Shown: positions 50,461-59,981, counted from the stretch's first letter. The stretch is DNA of 64,000 bases from an uncultured Paracoccaceae bacterium (GCA_947500775.1 CANMTD010000004.1:62001-126000), one strand, 5' to 3'. The notes: generated by a model from the letters alone, not told the origin. Numbers and translations: made by a program.

Positions 50461-51152
50461 TCAGCGGCACTTTGTTCGGCGGCCAGATCGATCCGGCCAT
50501 CCAACAGCCGCACCACCCGGTCACAGCGCGCCGCCAGTTCCGGCGCATGGGTCACCAGCACCAGCGTCGCGCCGTGCCGGTCGCGCAGGCCGAACAGCAT
50601 ATCCATGATCGCGGACCCGTTGGCACCGTCCAGATTGCCGGTGGGTTCATCCGCCAGCAGGATATCGGGGCGCGGGGCGGCAGCGCGCGCAAGGGCCACG
50701 CGTTGCTGTTCACCGCCCGACATCTGGCTGGGGTAATGGTGTATCCGGTCGCCCAGCCCCACCGCCGCCAATTCCTGCACCGCGCGGTCAAAGGCATCGC
50801 CCGCCCCCGCCAGTTCCAGCGGGGTCGCCACGTTTTCCAATGCGGTCATTGTCGGGATCAGGTGGAAAGACTGAAACACCACCCCCATATGCTGTCTGCG
50901 AAATCGGGCCAATGCGTCTTCGCCCAAAGCGGTCAGATCATGGCCCAATGCCAGCACCGACCCGGACGAGGCGCGTTCCAGCCCGCCCAGCACCATAAGG
51001 AGCGTTGATTTGCCCGACCCCGACGGCCCGACCAGCCCCAATGTTTCGCCCGGCGCGACATCCAGTGTGATGCCACGCAGAATATCGACATCTCCGGCAT
51101 TGCCTGCCAACGTCAGGGTGACATCTTTCAACGAAAGGATCGGCTCTGCCAT
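50457..51152 (-). CDS. ABC transporter ATP-binding protein (YbbA-like)
   Basis: 231-residue MacB/LolD-type ATPase. Walker A GPSGSGKS is near residue 42, signature MSGGEQQR and Walker B 'ILLADEPTGNLDGANG'. ATG 51152 is 43 bp from the divergent tesA start, so the two promoters overlap. It energises the permease at 47950-50460. Confidence 0.9.
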   Translation of the reverse strand: MAEPILSLKDVTLTLAGNAGDVDILRGITLDVAPGETLGLVGPSGSGKSTLLMVLGGLERASSGSVLALGHDLTALGEDALARFRRQHMGVVFQSFHLIPTMTALENVATPLELAGAGDAFDRAVQELAAVGLGDRIHHYPSQMSGGEQQRVALARAAAPRPDILLADEPTGNLDGANGSAIMDMLFGLRDRHGATLVLVTHAPELAARCDRVVRLLDGRIDLAAEQSAAE

Positions 51153-51195
51153 GATGGGCCTTTTTTCTGCACCTGCCTCTGAACGATATGGGGCG

Positions 51196-51843
51196 ATGCG
51201 ACGGCTGCGCAAGCTTGCAGCCGGGATAATACTGATACTGGCGCTGGGGCATCCGGCCTTGGCCGACCGGGTGACCGTCGCGGCGCTTGGCGATAGCCTG
51301 ACACAGGGCTATGGCCTGCCGCAAGAACAGGGGTTCGTGCCACAACTTCAAAACTGGCTGACTGATCAGGGTGCCGATGTGCAGATGATCAATGCGGGCG
51401 TGTCCGGCGATACATCCGCAGGCGGGCTGGCGCGGGTGGGCTGGACGCTGGACGGTAATGTGGACGCGATGATTGTGGCCTTGGGCGGCAACGACCTGTT
51501 ACGCGGCATTGATCCCGGCGTGACCCGTGCCAATCTGGACGGCATATTGCAGGCCGCGCAGGCCAAAGGGGTTGCCGTGATGCTGGTCGGGTTGCAGGCG
51601 CCCGGCAACTATGGGCCCGACTATAAGGCCGCGTTTGATGCGATTTATCCTGAACTGGCCCGGAGCTATGGCGCGATCCATGTCGAAAGCTTTCTGGGTG
51701 CGCTGAGCGAACGATCACAGGACCCCGGCGCCATCCGCGCATATATGCAAAGCGACGGGATTCATCCGAACGCGGCGGGGGTACAGCTGATTGTCGCGGC
51801 CTTGGGGCCCAAGGTGTTAGAGCTGATCGCCGCCGCGCGTTAG
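51196..51843 (+). CDS. tesA: SGNH/GDSL arylesterase / thioesterase I
   Basis: 215-residue periplasmic SGNH hydrolase. A signal peptide ('KLAAGIILILALGHPALA') precedes the catalytic-Ser block 'ALGDSLTQGYG', the Gly block, the Asn block 'ALGGNDLLRG' and the C-terminal D-x-x-H 'DGIHPNAAG'. It hydrolyses acyl-CoA, lysophospholipid or aryl esters. ATG 51196 keeps a normal signal peptide; ATG 51151 is possible but would overlap the divergent gene's start. Its stop TAG shares bases with the convergent hemC stop. Confidence 0.9.
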   Translation: MRRLRKLAAGIILILALGHPALADRVTVAALGDSLTQGYGLPQEQGFVPQLQNWLTDQGADVQMINAGVSGDTSAGGLARVGWTLDGNVDAMIVALGGNDLLRGIDPGVTRANLDGILQAAQAKGVAVMLVGLQAPGNYGPDYKAAFDAIYPELARSYGAIHVESFLGALSERSQDPGAIRAYMQSDGIHPNAAGVQLIVAALGPKVLELIAAAR

Positions 51844-52796
51844 CCTGCGGGAAGGGTCCAGTCGAAAAACCCTTCACCCGCCCGCGCCCGCAGGTCCAGC
51901 GCAAGGGCGCGGCCCATCGCGGCCCCGTCTTCAATCGGTGCCGTTGCCACATCGGCCAGGCTTTCTGATCCATCGGGGCGCAGGATTTCCCCGCGCAGGC
52001 GCACCATGCCGCCGTCCAGTTCCGCCAATCCGCCAATCGGGGTCTGGCACGATCCGTCCAATGCCGTCAGAAACGCACGCTCTGCGGCCAGCCGCTGACC
52101 GGTTTCCGTGTCGTGGATCGCCGCCAGCATCTCGGCCGCGCGGGTGTCATCGGCCCGGCGTTCGATACCAATCGCGCCCTGTGCCACCGCAGGCAGCATC
52201 AGCTCCGGATCAACCGGCGCTTTGGGCACATCCGCCATCCCCAGCCGGTTCAGCCCGGCCATGGCCAGAAAGGTCGCCACCGCCACCCCGTCGTGCAGTT
52301 TCTTCAACCGGGTCTGGACGTTGCCGCGAAACTCCACCACCTGCAAATCGGGACGGCGGGACAGCAACTGCGCCCGGCGCCGCAGGCTGGAGGTGCCAAC
52401 AACCGCGCCCTCGGCCAGATCGGCCAGCCCGCCGACGGTCGGCGAAACAAAGGCATCACGCACATCTTCGCGCGGCAGATAACAATCCAGCAGCAACCCG
52501 TCCGGTTGCGCGACCGGCATGTCCTTCATCGAATGAACCGCGATGTCGATCGCGCCGGACAACATATCCTCTTCGATTTCCTTGGTGAACAACCCCTTGC
52601 CGCCGATCTCTTTCAACGGGCGATCCTGCACCCGGTCGCCAGTGGTTTTGATCACCACGATCTCGAACGCCGCCTCGGGCAGGTCGAACGCCGCCGCCAG
52701 ACGATCACGGGTTTCATAGGCCTGCGCCAATGCCAGCGGGGACCCGCGCGTGCCGATTTTCAGCGGCGCAGTCGGAGAGGGAAGTGTCAATGTCAT
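51840..52796 (-). CDS. hemC: Hydroxymethylbilane synthase (porphobilinogen deaminase)
   Basis: 318-residue tetrapyrrole enzyme joining four porphobilinogens. The N-terminal 'LKIGTRGSPLALAQA' and 'HSMKDMP' are signatures, and 'ALDGSCQTPIGG' carries the cysteine that holds the dipyrromethane cofactor. It is divergent from hemE with about 100 bp between the starts, so two consecutive steps flank one control region (HemD is not here). Confidence 0.95.
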   Translation of the reverse strand: MTLTLPSPTAPLKIGTRGSPLALAQAYETRDRLAAAFDLPEAAFEIVVIKTTGDRVQDRPLKEIGGKGLFTKEIEEDMLSGAIDIAVHSMKDMPVAQPDGLLLDCYLPREDVRDAFVSPTVGGLADLAEGAVVGTSSLRRRAQLLSRRPDLQVVEFRGNVQTRLKKLHDGVAVATFLAMAGLNRLGMADVPKAPVDPELMLPAVAQGAIGIERRADDTRAAEMLAAIHDTETGQRLAAERAFLTALDGSCQTPIGGLAELDGGMVRLRGEILRPDGSESLADVATAPIEDGAAMGRALALDLRARAGEGFFDWTLPAG

Positions 52797-52900
52797 ACCC
52801 TGCTTCTAGTCGCCCGCGCGGGTGGTGACAACACAGCCGTGACTTGACACTCCGTCGCATCCCGGCGACCACGCTGTGACAGAAATGAATGGGGGGCATC

Positions 52901-53932
52901 ATGGCCGGGACAAAGACATTGCTGCGCGCGCTGACGGGGGAAACTCTGGACGTGCCCCCGATCTGGATGATGCGGCAGGCCGGACGGTACCTGCCCGAAT
53001 ATCGTGCCACCCGCGCCAAGGCCGGGGATTTCCTGTCGCTGTGTTACAACCCCGAACTGGCGGCCGAGGTCACGCTGCAACCCATTCGCCGCTACGGGTT
53101 TGATGCGGCCATCCTGTTTGCCGATATTCTGCTTGTTCCCCAGGCACTTGGCGCCGATCTGTGGTTCGTCACCGGCGAAGGCCCGCGCCTGTCCACGATC
53201 ACCACGCCGGAAGACGTTACCGCGCTGAAACCTCTGTCCGATATCCATGAAACGCTGAATCCGATCTATGAAACCGTGCGCATTCTGGCGCAGGAATTAC
53301 CGGCCGAGACAACGCTGATCGGCTTTGCCGGCGCGCCCTGGACCGTGGCCACCTATATGATCGCGGGGCGTGGTACGCCCGATCAGGGCCCCGCGCACGC
53401 GCTGATGCAGGCGGATCGTGTGACGTTCGAGGCCCTGTTGCACCGGATCACAGAGGCCACGATCGATTATCTGTCCTGTCAGATCGACGCAGGCGCCGAG
53501 GTCGTAAAGCTGTTCGACAGCTGGGCCGGGTCGCTGAAGGGCGAGGATTTCACGAAATATGCGCTGGACCCCGCGCGACAGATCATCGCGGCGCTGAAGG
53601 CGAAACACCCCGGCATTCCGGTCATCGCCTTCCCGCGCGAAGCGGGTGACCATTATATCGGATTTGCCAAGGCCACCGGGGCCGATTGCGTGGCGCTGGA
53701 CAACTCGGTTTCGGCCGATTGGGCGGCACGGAATGTGCAGGTCGACGGCTGCGTTCAGGGCAATCTGGCGCCCGGCCATATGGTCACCGGCGGACAGGCG
53801 CTGGTGGATGAAACCAAACGCATCGTCGCCGCATTTTCCAAGGGCCCGCATATCTTCAATCTGGGCCATGGAATCACACCGGATGCGGACCCCGACAACG
53901 TGCAGCGGATGATCGACGCCGTGCGCGGCTGA
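52901..53932 (+). CDS. hemE: Uroporphyrinogen decarboxylase
   Basis: 343-residue enzyme that removes the four acetate carboxyls of uroporphyrinogen III. The signature '[17 protein letters not shown]' is near residue 20, and '[14 protein letters not shown]' and 'LFDSWAG' follow. ATG 52901 is preceded by GGGG with about six bases of spacing; ATG 52889 would put that G-run inside the gene. TTGACA at 52844-52849 is a possible -35, but the matching -10 is poor. Confidence 0.94.
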   Translation: MAGTKTLLRALTGETLDVPPIWMMRQAGRYLPEYRATRAKAGDFLSLCYNPELAAEVTLQPIRRYGFDAAILFADILLVPQALGADLWFVTGEGPRLSTITTPEDVTALKPLSDIHETLNPIYETVRILAQELPAETTLIGFAGAPWTVATYMIAGRGTPDQGPAHALMQADRVTFEALLHRITEATIDYLSCQIDAGAEVVKLFDSWAGSLKGEDFTKYALDPARQIIAALKAKHPGIPVIAFPREAGDHYIGFAKATGADCVALDNSVSADWAARNVQVDGCVQGNLAPGHMVTGGQALVDETKRIVAAFSKGPHIFNLGHGITPDADPDNVQRMIDAVRG

Positions 53933-54023
53933 GTTTCCACGTTTCGGTTGAATTGATGCCGCATTAAAGCCCGGTTTTGCTGTGATCGTTTCGGGAACGA
54001 AAACAGTTTGATGGAACCGTCTT

Positions 54024-55286
54024 ATGCAGCTCAGCCAGATTGCTGTCATTCTCGCCGGAATCGGCGTGGCTTTTTACGTGCTGACCACCAATCAGAAAGA
54101 AGCCGAAGATGCGGTGGCAGCGGGCTATGAGGTGCCGGACGGCAAATCCGCAGGCGGGCTGTTTGGCAAGGTACTGAGCAAGACCGGAATAAACAGCATT
54201 TCCGGCGACAAGACCCCTTCGGGACCCGAAGGTCTGCGCAAGACCGGAATGCGCGGATATGAACTGGCCTCGCCGGGGATGGCCGCCGCGGGCGATCAGG
54301 TGTTTCTGATCCCCAACGCGGTAGAGGATTTCACCGCAAAACGCGCCGCCGACACATTGACCCCGATCGCGATGGACATTGTTCCTGCGGCCACGCAATG
54401 CAAACCACGTGCCGTCAAATCAGGCGAAAAAATCGCGAATGTCCATATCGGCCGCACCAACGGCCTCGTGACCCAGGTCGAGGTCATTTCCGAGGGGCAA
54501 CTGGCCTATGCCACCAACAAATGGATCGAAAAGCAGCTTAGCAAACGCAAAATTGCCGACACCTGGGGTAAGGATATCGCAATGGGGCCTTTGAAGGTGA
54601 CCGATGTTGTGGTGACCGATACCTCGGCCCCGCTTTATCTGGTTTTGCATTCCTCTTCCGCCGGGTCGATGTGGACCGTGCACACGGCCCCCGGGGTCGA
54701 TCTGGCGCATGTGACGGTGGTCAGCCCCGGTCGCGCGGGCCTTGTGCTGCCCGATCCGGCCATCAGCCACGAGGTTCTGGATACCCGCGCCGCCGGATGC
54801 CTTGTGCAGCCCCAGCGCGAACCGCGCGCCCATTGGGGTTTCATCGCCCGCGTCCTGTCGGAACGCCATATGACCATGGATTTGTTCCTGGCCCAAAAAC
54901 CCGCCGACCAAAGCTTTGCCGAATACCTTGAAACCGGCAGAATCTGGAGCAGCGACGAGATCATCATCAAGAACTTTGCCCAGCACGAAGCCTATTCAAA
55001 CTGGTTCAAAGGGCTGTTTGGCGTTCCCGCCAATCATCAGGTTTTGGGCCACAGTCAGGCCAACCATGTTCTTGTCGGCCCCAAGCCATCCGGGGATGTG
55101 GTCAAGGCGACCTATACCTCCATCGACGGATCCACACCCTTCATCACCGATGGCCATATGATTCTGAACGAACCGATCAATGACCGAAGAATGACCGTTG
55201 CCAAAGCACAGGGCGATCTGGCGCAACGCGCCCTTGGCAAAGAGTTGTCCGCCATCATTCCGACCACGATGGAGCTGACCCAATGA
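54024..55286 (+). CDS. Unrecognised membrane-anchored protein, first of a two-gene operon
   Basis: 420-residue protein I cannot assign. One N-terminal helix ('IAVILAGIGVAFYVLTT', residues ~6-22) is followed by a charged linker and a large domain, probably periplasmic by the positive-inside rule. Possible landmarks are two cysteines (in 'ATQCKPRAV' and 'AGCLVQPQ'), 'SSSAGSMWTVHTAPGVDLAHVTVVSPG' (in part) and 'WFKGLFGVPANHQVLGHSQAN'. It overlaps the next gene by 4 nt (ATGA), so both are co-translated. It sits between hemE and hemF with no similarity to haem enzymes. Confidence 0.75.
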   Translation: MQLSQIAVILAGIGVAFYVLTTNQKEAEDAVAAGYEVPDGKSAGGLFGKVLSKTGINSISGDKTPSGPEGLRKTGMRGYELASPGMAAAGDQVFLIPNAVEDFTAKRAADTLTPIAMDIVPAATQCKPRAVKSGEKIANVHIGRTNGLVTQVEVISEGQLAYATNKWIEKQLSKRKIADTWGKDIAMGPLKVTDVVVTDTSAPLYLVLHSSSAGSMWTVHTAPGVDLAHVTVVSPGRAGLVLPDPAISHEVLDTRAAGCLVQPQREPRAHWGFIARVLSERHMTMDLFLAQKPADQSFAEYLETGRIWSSDEIIIKNFAQHEAYSNWFKGLFGVPANHQVLGHSQANHVLVGPKPSGDVVKATYTSIDGSTPFITDGHMILNEPINDRRMTVAKAQGDLAQRALGKELSAIIPTTMELTQ

Positions 55287-56329
55287 GACTTCCCTCGCCT
55301 TTGCAAATCCTGTTCTTCAGCCTGGCAGCCGCCCTTGCGGGCGCGATCTATCTGGCGCCTTCGTATTTCATCAACGCCGCCATCATGGATGTGATCAACA
55401 GTTCGATGTTTGGCAACAGATATGAGGCCGACACCGGATATTTCGATCCCACCCCGGCAACCGAAACAGCCGCGAACGACGGCACCGCCCCCGGCGAGCT
55501 TTGGGCCAGTCCGCGCAATCGCAATCATATTGCCACGATTTTCAATACCGCGATGTTTTCCAAACTGCGGACGGTATCCACCGATCAGGTCCTGACGGTC
55601 GACGACCTTCTACAACCGGGCGAGGCCAGACCGGACCGCGCGCTGGAGACACTTTGGATGACGGCCCGTGCGCCTGACTACATGATGCAACACTGCACCC
55701 TTGCTCTGGCCACCCACGCCCGCAGCTGCGCCTTTGAAAGTCAGGATATCGACCGGCGCGATGATGGCACCTATCGGGTCAAGACATCGCTGGCCACCTT
55801 GCCCGCCTATGATCTGGGAACGGCAGCCACCAACGTGAAATACCGGCTGGAAGACGAACGGTTCACCCTCCCCCGCAAGCGGGACGCAACCAGCGGCCTT
55901 CCTGCCGATAAGGTGCAAGAGGCATCGCTTGCACTGTTCAAACTGGCCTCTGAAGAATGCGCCGCCCTGCATGCGGCCAAGGGGAACTGTATCATCAGCA
56001 ACATCAACCTGAGGGTCTCCGCCAACCGGCGCCAGCCTGACACCATGGATGTTCTGGCCGACGTGACCTTGTCGTGGTTGCGATCGGCCGATCAGCTGGA
56101 CGATGTCGCCCTGCGCAAGGAAAGCGCGATCGACAGCGACACCAGCCTGTCCGGTTTTGCGGCCCTGAAAGCAAAGGCCGCCGCCATGCTGGGCGGCGGG
56201 GACGCCAGCGAGGCCGACACCAACAAGGTCAAGATTCTGCGCGGCGGCGGTGCCCTGAAAACCGGCGGCAGCGCCTTGAACAAGGCGGGCAAAGCCGACG
56301 GTTTCATCAAGGCCCCGTCATCAGAGTAA
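55283..56329 (+). CDS. Unrecognised membrane-anchored protein, second of a two-gene operon
   Basis: 348-residue protein with an N-terminal helix ('LQILFFSLAAALAGAIYLAP') and a large, probably periplasmic domain. Four cysteines occur as two spaced sets ('QHCTLALATHARSCAF' and 'EECAALHAAKGNCII'), which could form disulfides outside the cytoplasm. The last ~60 residues are low-complexity, Ala/Gly/Lys-rich and likely disordered. It is translationally coupled to the preceding gene; the two proteins probably form one complex. No family recognised. Confidence 0.72.
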   Translation: MRLPSPLQILFFSLAAALAGAIYLAPSYFINAAIMDVINSSMFGNRYEADTGYFDPTPATETAANDGTAPGELWASPRNRNHIATIFNTAMFSKLRTVSTDQVLTVDDLLQPGEARPDRALETLWMTARAPDYMMQHCTLALATHARSCAFESQDIDRRDDGTYRVKTSLATLPAYDLGTAATNVKYRLEDERFTLPRKRDATSGLPADKVQEASLALFKLASEECAALHAAKGNCIISNINLRVSANRRQPDTMDVLADVTLSWLRSADQLDDVALRKESAIDSDTSLSGFAALKAKAAAMLGGGDASEADTNKVKILRGGGALKTGGSALNKAGKADGFIKAPSSE

Positions 56330-56342
56330 CCATCGGTTCAGG

Positions 56343-57233
56343 TCACGGCCATTTGGCAAGCGGCGGCAGGCTCATCAGCACGGCGTTTGCATCGTGGCCG
56401 GTTTCCAGCCCGAATTTGGTACCGCGGTCATAGACAAGGTTGTATTCGGCATAAAGGCCGCGGTGGATAAGCTGTGCGTCCTTGTCGGCCTCGGACCAGA
56501 CCGTATCGCGGCGCCGTTCGGTGACCGGCAGAAATGCGGGCAGAAAGGCCTGTCCGACATCCTGGATAAAGGCGAAATCCGCCTCCCAGTCGCCCGTGTT
56601 GTGATCGTCCAGAAAAATGCCGCCCACGCCACGGGCGCGACCCCGGTGCGGAACATAGAAATATTCATCCGCCCAATCCTTGAACCGGGGGTAATAGGCC
56701 GGGTCGTGCCGGTCGCAATGGGTTTTCTGCACCGCGTGGAAATGGGCCGTGTCTTCGTCATATTCCAGACAGGGGTTCAGGTCCGATCCACCACCGAACC
56801 ACCATGCGCCGGGGGTCCAGAACATCCGCGTGTTCATATGCACCGCCGGGCAATGCGGGTTCTGCATATGCGCCACCAGCGAAATCCCCGAAGCCCAGAA
56901 TTCCGGGTTCTCGGCCATGCCCGGCACGCCGCGCGCGGCCATCGCCTTTTGCGCGCGCGGACCCAGCTGACCATAGACGGTCGAAATATTGACGCCCACT
57001 TTTTCAAAGACGCGCCCGCCCCGCATCACGCTCATCAGACCGCCGCCCGCGTCTGATCCGTCGTCCGATGCACGGCGGGTTTCGCTGACCTCGAACCTAC
57101 CGGCGGGGGCCTGGGCAAAGGGGCCGCTGGCCTGCGTGTCCTCCAACCCCTCGAACGCCGCAACGATGTCGTTGCGCAACTGGCCAAACCAGGCCGAAGC
57201 GCGGGCTTTGCGGTCGTCGAAATTCTCGGTCAT
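56343..57233 (-). CDS. hemF: Oxygen-dependent coproporphyrinogen III oxidase
   Basis: 296-residue aerobic enzyme that forms protoporphyrinogen IX with O2. Signatures are 'EKVGVNISTVYG', 'VHMNTRMFWTPGAWWFGGGSDLNP' (in part), 'HKTHCDRH'-like 'QKTHCDRHDP', 'GIFLDDH' and the C-terminal 'YAEYNLVYDRGTKFGLETG' (in part). It is transcribed against the two unknown genes and ends 13 nt from them. Confidence 0.94.
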   Translation of the reverse strand: MTENFDDRKARASAWFGQLRNDIVAAFEGLEDTQASGPFAQAPAGRFEVSETRRASDDGSDAGGGLMSVMRGGRVFEKVGVNISTVYGQLGPRAQKAMAARGVPGMAENPEFWASGISLVAHMQNPHCPAVHMNTRMFWTPGAWWFGGGSDLNPCLEYDEDTAHFHAVQKTHCDRHDPAYYPRFKDWADEYFYVPHRGRARGVGGIFLDDHNTGDWEADFAFIQDVGQAFLPAFLPVTERRRDTVWSEADKDAQLIHRGLYAEYNLVYDRGTKFGLETGHDANAVLMSLPPLAKWP

Positions 57234-57373
57234 CTACGGGCCTCCGGTGCTTTTGCGAAAGGGCCTAGCAGTTTTACCCAGCTCTCACCAGTGATACACC
57301 CGTGGGATAAGTGATTTGTGAAGCCCCACCCGCGCCCCTATATTGAGGGAAGTTCCAGTAACAAGGTGCCCTT

Positions 57374-57766
57374 ATGCGTCCGATGCTTTTGCTTGCCCTT
57401 CTGTCGCTTGCGGCCTGCGCAAGCCCACGCCAAAACTGCGAACGATCCGCGCTGGAAGATTTGCGCAACATCGACGCGCTGATCGTGGAAACCGAACAGA
57501 ATCTGGCCCGGGGCTATGCCTATGAAACCGAAACCGTTCGGTCTGGCGGGTTTACCTATTGTCTGGGGCAACGGACGGGCGGGCGTCACAGCGCCGGTGT
57601 GGTGTTCTGCGACCGGCCCGATTACCGCACCCGCGACCGCCCCGTGGCAATCGACCTGAAAGCCGAGCGCGCCAAGCTGGCGTCGCTGAAGGCAAAGCGC
57701 CCCCAGATCGCAAGTCTGGCGGCCAAAACCGTAGCTTCGTGCCGCCTGCGATATCCTGAAAGTTAA
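57374..57766 (+). CDS. Small predicted lipoprotein, unknown function
   Basis: 130-residue protein with a lipobox: 'MLLLALLSLAAC', cysteine at residue 16, so it should be lipid-anchored in the envelope. The mature part has a short helical segment, 'FTYCLGQRTGGRHSAGVVFCDRP' (in part; two cysteines that may pair) and a Lys/Ala-rich helix. AAGGTG precedes ATG 57374. Its TAA stop overlaps the convergent SDR stop. No family recognised. Confidence 0.75.
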   Translation: MRPMLLLALLSLAACASPRQNCERSALEDLRNIDALIVETEQNLARGYAYETETVRSGGFTYCLGQRTGGRHSAGVVFCDRPDYRTRDRPVAIDLKAERAKLASLKAKRPQIASLAAKTVASCRLRYPES

Positions 57767-58572
57767 TGCGCGGGCGCGCAGACCGGATCCAACAGCGTGC
57801 GACCACCATCCACCGTCATGATCTGACCGGTCATGAACCCCGCCCCGTCCGAGGCCAGAAACTGCACGGCCTCGGCCACCTCACTGGGTTTGGCGATCCG
57901 GCCCAATGGCGTGTTGTCCTTGATGTCGGTGCGATAGTCCGAATTTTCCTGCAACGCACCTTTCAGACTGGCGCTAAGCACCGATCCAAAGGCCACCGCA
58001 TTCACCCTGATCCGGTGCGGGGCCAACGCAACGGCCAGCGAGCGGGTCATCTGATCCAGCGCCGCCGTGGACACCGAATACCCCAGCAACGCCGGGTTCG
58101 CCCGCCGCGCCGCGATCGAGGACAGGTTGATGATGGCGCCAACCTCGGCCTCTTCCTGACCCTCGGCTTCGGCCTGTTTGATCATGCGTTTGGCCACCAC
58201 CTGGCTCATGCGCAGGCTGGTCATCAGGTTTTGCTGAAGCAATTGTTCGACCCCGTCCCCATCCGGGTCCAGGGGATCGGACGGTGTGATCTGGCGACAG
58301 GCGTTGACCAGAATATCCACCCGTTCGAACGCGTCGATGGTGGCGGACAGAAGATTGGCCAGCGTCAGGCGTTCGCGCAGATCGCCCGCGAAATACCGGA
58401 CATTTTCCTCTTTGGCGGCTTCCTTGCCGACCTCTTCGCACAGGCGGGCGTCGTCCATGTCGGCAAACATGACATTGGCCCCGCGTTCCGCGAAATGCCG
58501 GGCGATGGCCAGACCGACACCATTGGCGGCACCGGTGACGATGGCGGTTTTGCCCGCGATCGAGAAACTCAT
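57763..58572 (-). CDS. SDR-family protein lacking the catalytic lysine
   Basis: 269-residue Rossmann-fold protein of the short-chain dehydrogenase family. The cofactor loop TGAANGVG is near residue 14 and 'FADMDD' suggests NAD preference. The catalytic Ser is in 'INLSSIAARR' and the Tyr in 'GYSVSTAAL'. The Y-x-x-x-K lysine is replaced by Thr (acg codon seen at about 58074), so normal SDR chemistry is doubtful. The rest of the fold looks complete ('GFMTGQIMTVDGG'), so it is not a decayed gene. It may act as a non-catalytic or altered-mechanism homologue. Confidence 0.85.
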   Translation of the reverse strand: MSFSIAGKTAIVTGAANGVGLAIARHFAERGANVMFADMDDARLCEEVGKEAAKEENVRYFAGDLRERLTLANLLSATIDAFERVDILVNACRQITPSDPLDPDGDGVEQLLQQNLMTSLRMSQVVAKRMIKQAEAEGQEEAEVGAIINLSSIAARRANPALLGYSVSTAALDQMTRSLAVALAPHRIRVNAVAFGSVLSASLKGALQENSDYRTDIKDNTPLGRIAKPSEVAEAVQFLASDGAGFMTGQIMTVDGGRTLLDPVCAPAH

Positions 58573-58612
58573 GACAGGTTCTCCTGATTCGACTCAGACA
58601 GGTTAGTGGCTT

Positions 58613-59617
58613 TCACCGTCGGCGGCGAGGCTGCTGTATCGGGCGCGTGGCGTGTAGGATTTTGAACCCGCTGTCGCCCGCCACCTCGTCGACCTCGCGG
58701 AACAGTTCGGCCAGGCCGCGCTCGTAGGGCAGTTGGCGATTGGCAACAAGCCAAAGCTGGCCAGAGGGGGCAAGTATCGTTGCGGCATTTTGCAGAAACG
58801 CCAGTCCCAGCGCCGGATCGGCGGCGCGACCGGTGTGAAACGGCGGATTGGTGATCACCACGTCAAAGGGGGCATCGCCCCGGAATGTGGTCGCATCGGC
58901 CCAGTGGAACCGGGCGCGCGGGTCCTGCACGTTCAGCTTTGCACAGCTCAGCGCGTCATGATCCGCCTCGACCAGATGCAATTCGCGGATGCCGTCGCAG
59001 GTCAGCGCCTGCGCCGCCAGATATCCCCATCCGGCCCCCAGATCGGCAACCCGGCCTTTCAGATGCGCAGGCAGGGCCGCCGCCAGCAGGGCCGAGCCGC
59101 GATCGACACCGTCTGCCGAAAAGACGCCCGGCAGGGTCTGGTACCCGTCGGGCAACATAGTGGGCCCCACGACCGCCCATTCGGCAAAGGCATCGGGTGC
59201 GGCCGTCATGCAAAACAGCTTGCCATGCGCCTTGGAGATCACGCCGGTAATCTCGGCCCGTTTGCGGCATTCCTTCAGCAGGCTGTCGATCCCGTCGGTT
59301 TTCTGCCCGTCCACGATCACCGGTCCGCCCGCCACCCCGGCCACGGCGGCCGCCACCAGCGCGCGGGCCAGCGCCTTGGCCCGCGGCAGACAGATCATCG
59401 CCGCCGAAAAAGGCGGCTTGGCCACAGGCGAACAGTCAAACCCGCGCCCGGCCCAGACGTCATGATCGGGCTTGAACCCCTGCACGATCTGCACCCGGTC
59501 CCGGGGAAGGTCAGACAGGTCTTCGTCGGCGCGGGGTGCAAAAACGGCAATCCGGCCGGTATCGGGCAGGGTTGCAATCGCGCCCTCTAGGGCAAGGTTC
59601 AAACGGGATTGACGCAT
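58613..59617 (-). CDS. RsmC/RlmG-like class I methyltransferase
   Basis: 334-residue SAM-dependent methyltransferase with two halves, as in RsmC (16S rRNA m2G1207). The C-terminal half has the SAM loop 'VADLGAGWGYLAAQAL', 'LVEADHDAL' and the catalytic 'ITNPPFHTGRA' (NPPF, N2-guanine type). The N-terminal half is a degenerate copy. ATG 59617 fits the family start. It lies 19 nt downstream of clpS on the same strand. The exact rRNA site cannot be told by eye. Confidence 0.85.
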   Translation of the reverse strand: MRQSRLNLALEGAIATLPDTGRIAVFAPRADEDLSDLPRDRVQIVQGFKPDHDVWAGRGFDCSPVAKPPFSAAMICLPRAKALARALVAAAVAGVAGGPVIVDGQKTDGIDSLLKECRKRAEITGVISKAHGKLFCMTAAPDAFAEWAVVGPTMLPDGYQTLPGVFSADGVDRGSALLAAALPAHLKGRVADLGAGWGYLAAQALTCDGIRELHLVEADHDALSCAKLNVQDPRARFHWADATTFRGDAPFDVVITNPPFHTGRAADPALGLAFLQNAATILAPSGQLWLVANRQLPYERGLAELFREVDEVAGDSGFKILHATRPIQQPRRRR

Positions 59618-59636
59618 TGGAATGCGGGCCGCGGCC

Positions 59637-59981
59637 CTATTCCTTTTCCATTGTGCATTGCAGCGGGTGCTGATGGCGGCGGGCAAAATCCATCACCTGC
59701 GCCACTTTGGTTTCGGCCACCTCGAACGAAAAGACACCGACCACGGCCAGACCTTTTTTATGCACCACCAGCATCAGTTCGAATGACTGCGCATGGGTCA
59801 GGCCGAAAAACCGTTCCAGAACGTGAACGACGAATTCCATCGGCGTGTAGTCGTCGTTCAGCAGCATCACCTTGTACAAAGGCGGGCGCGCCGTTTTGGG
59901 GCGCGTTTCGGTGATGACACTGGCGTCACCTTCATTGTCATCCGACGGGTCGGATATCATCATGGCCGGAAATTTTGCCAC
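59637..59981 (-). CDS. clpS: ATP-dependent Clp protease adaptor ClpS
   Basis: 114-residue N-end-rule adaptor that feeds substrates to ClpA-ClpP. The core '[20 protein letters not shown]' has the N-degron-binding D-D-x-T-P and the M/V pocket residues, then '[21 protein letters not shown]' (in part). The N-terminal ~35 residues are a flexible extension as in other ClpS proteins. clpA is not adjacent. Confidence 0.95.
   Translation of the reverse strand: MAKFPAMMISDPSDDNEGDASVITETRPKTARPPLYKVMLLNDDYTPMEFVVHVLERFFGLTHAQSFELMLVVHKKGLAVVGVFSFEVAETKVAQVMDFARRHQHPLQCTMEKE

Noticed and set aside
52797-52900. Possible FNR-type or PpsR-type site between hemC and hemE
   Set aside because: TTGAC is present but the paired GTCAA half is missing at the right spacing, and no TGT-N12-ACA was found.
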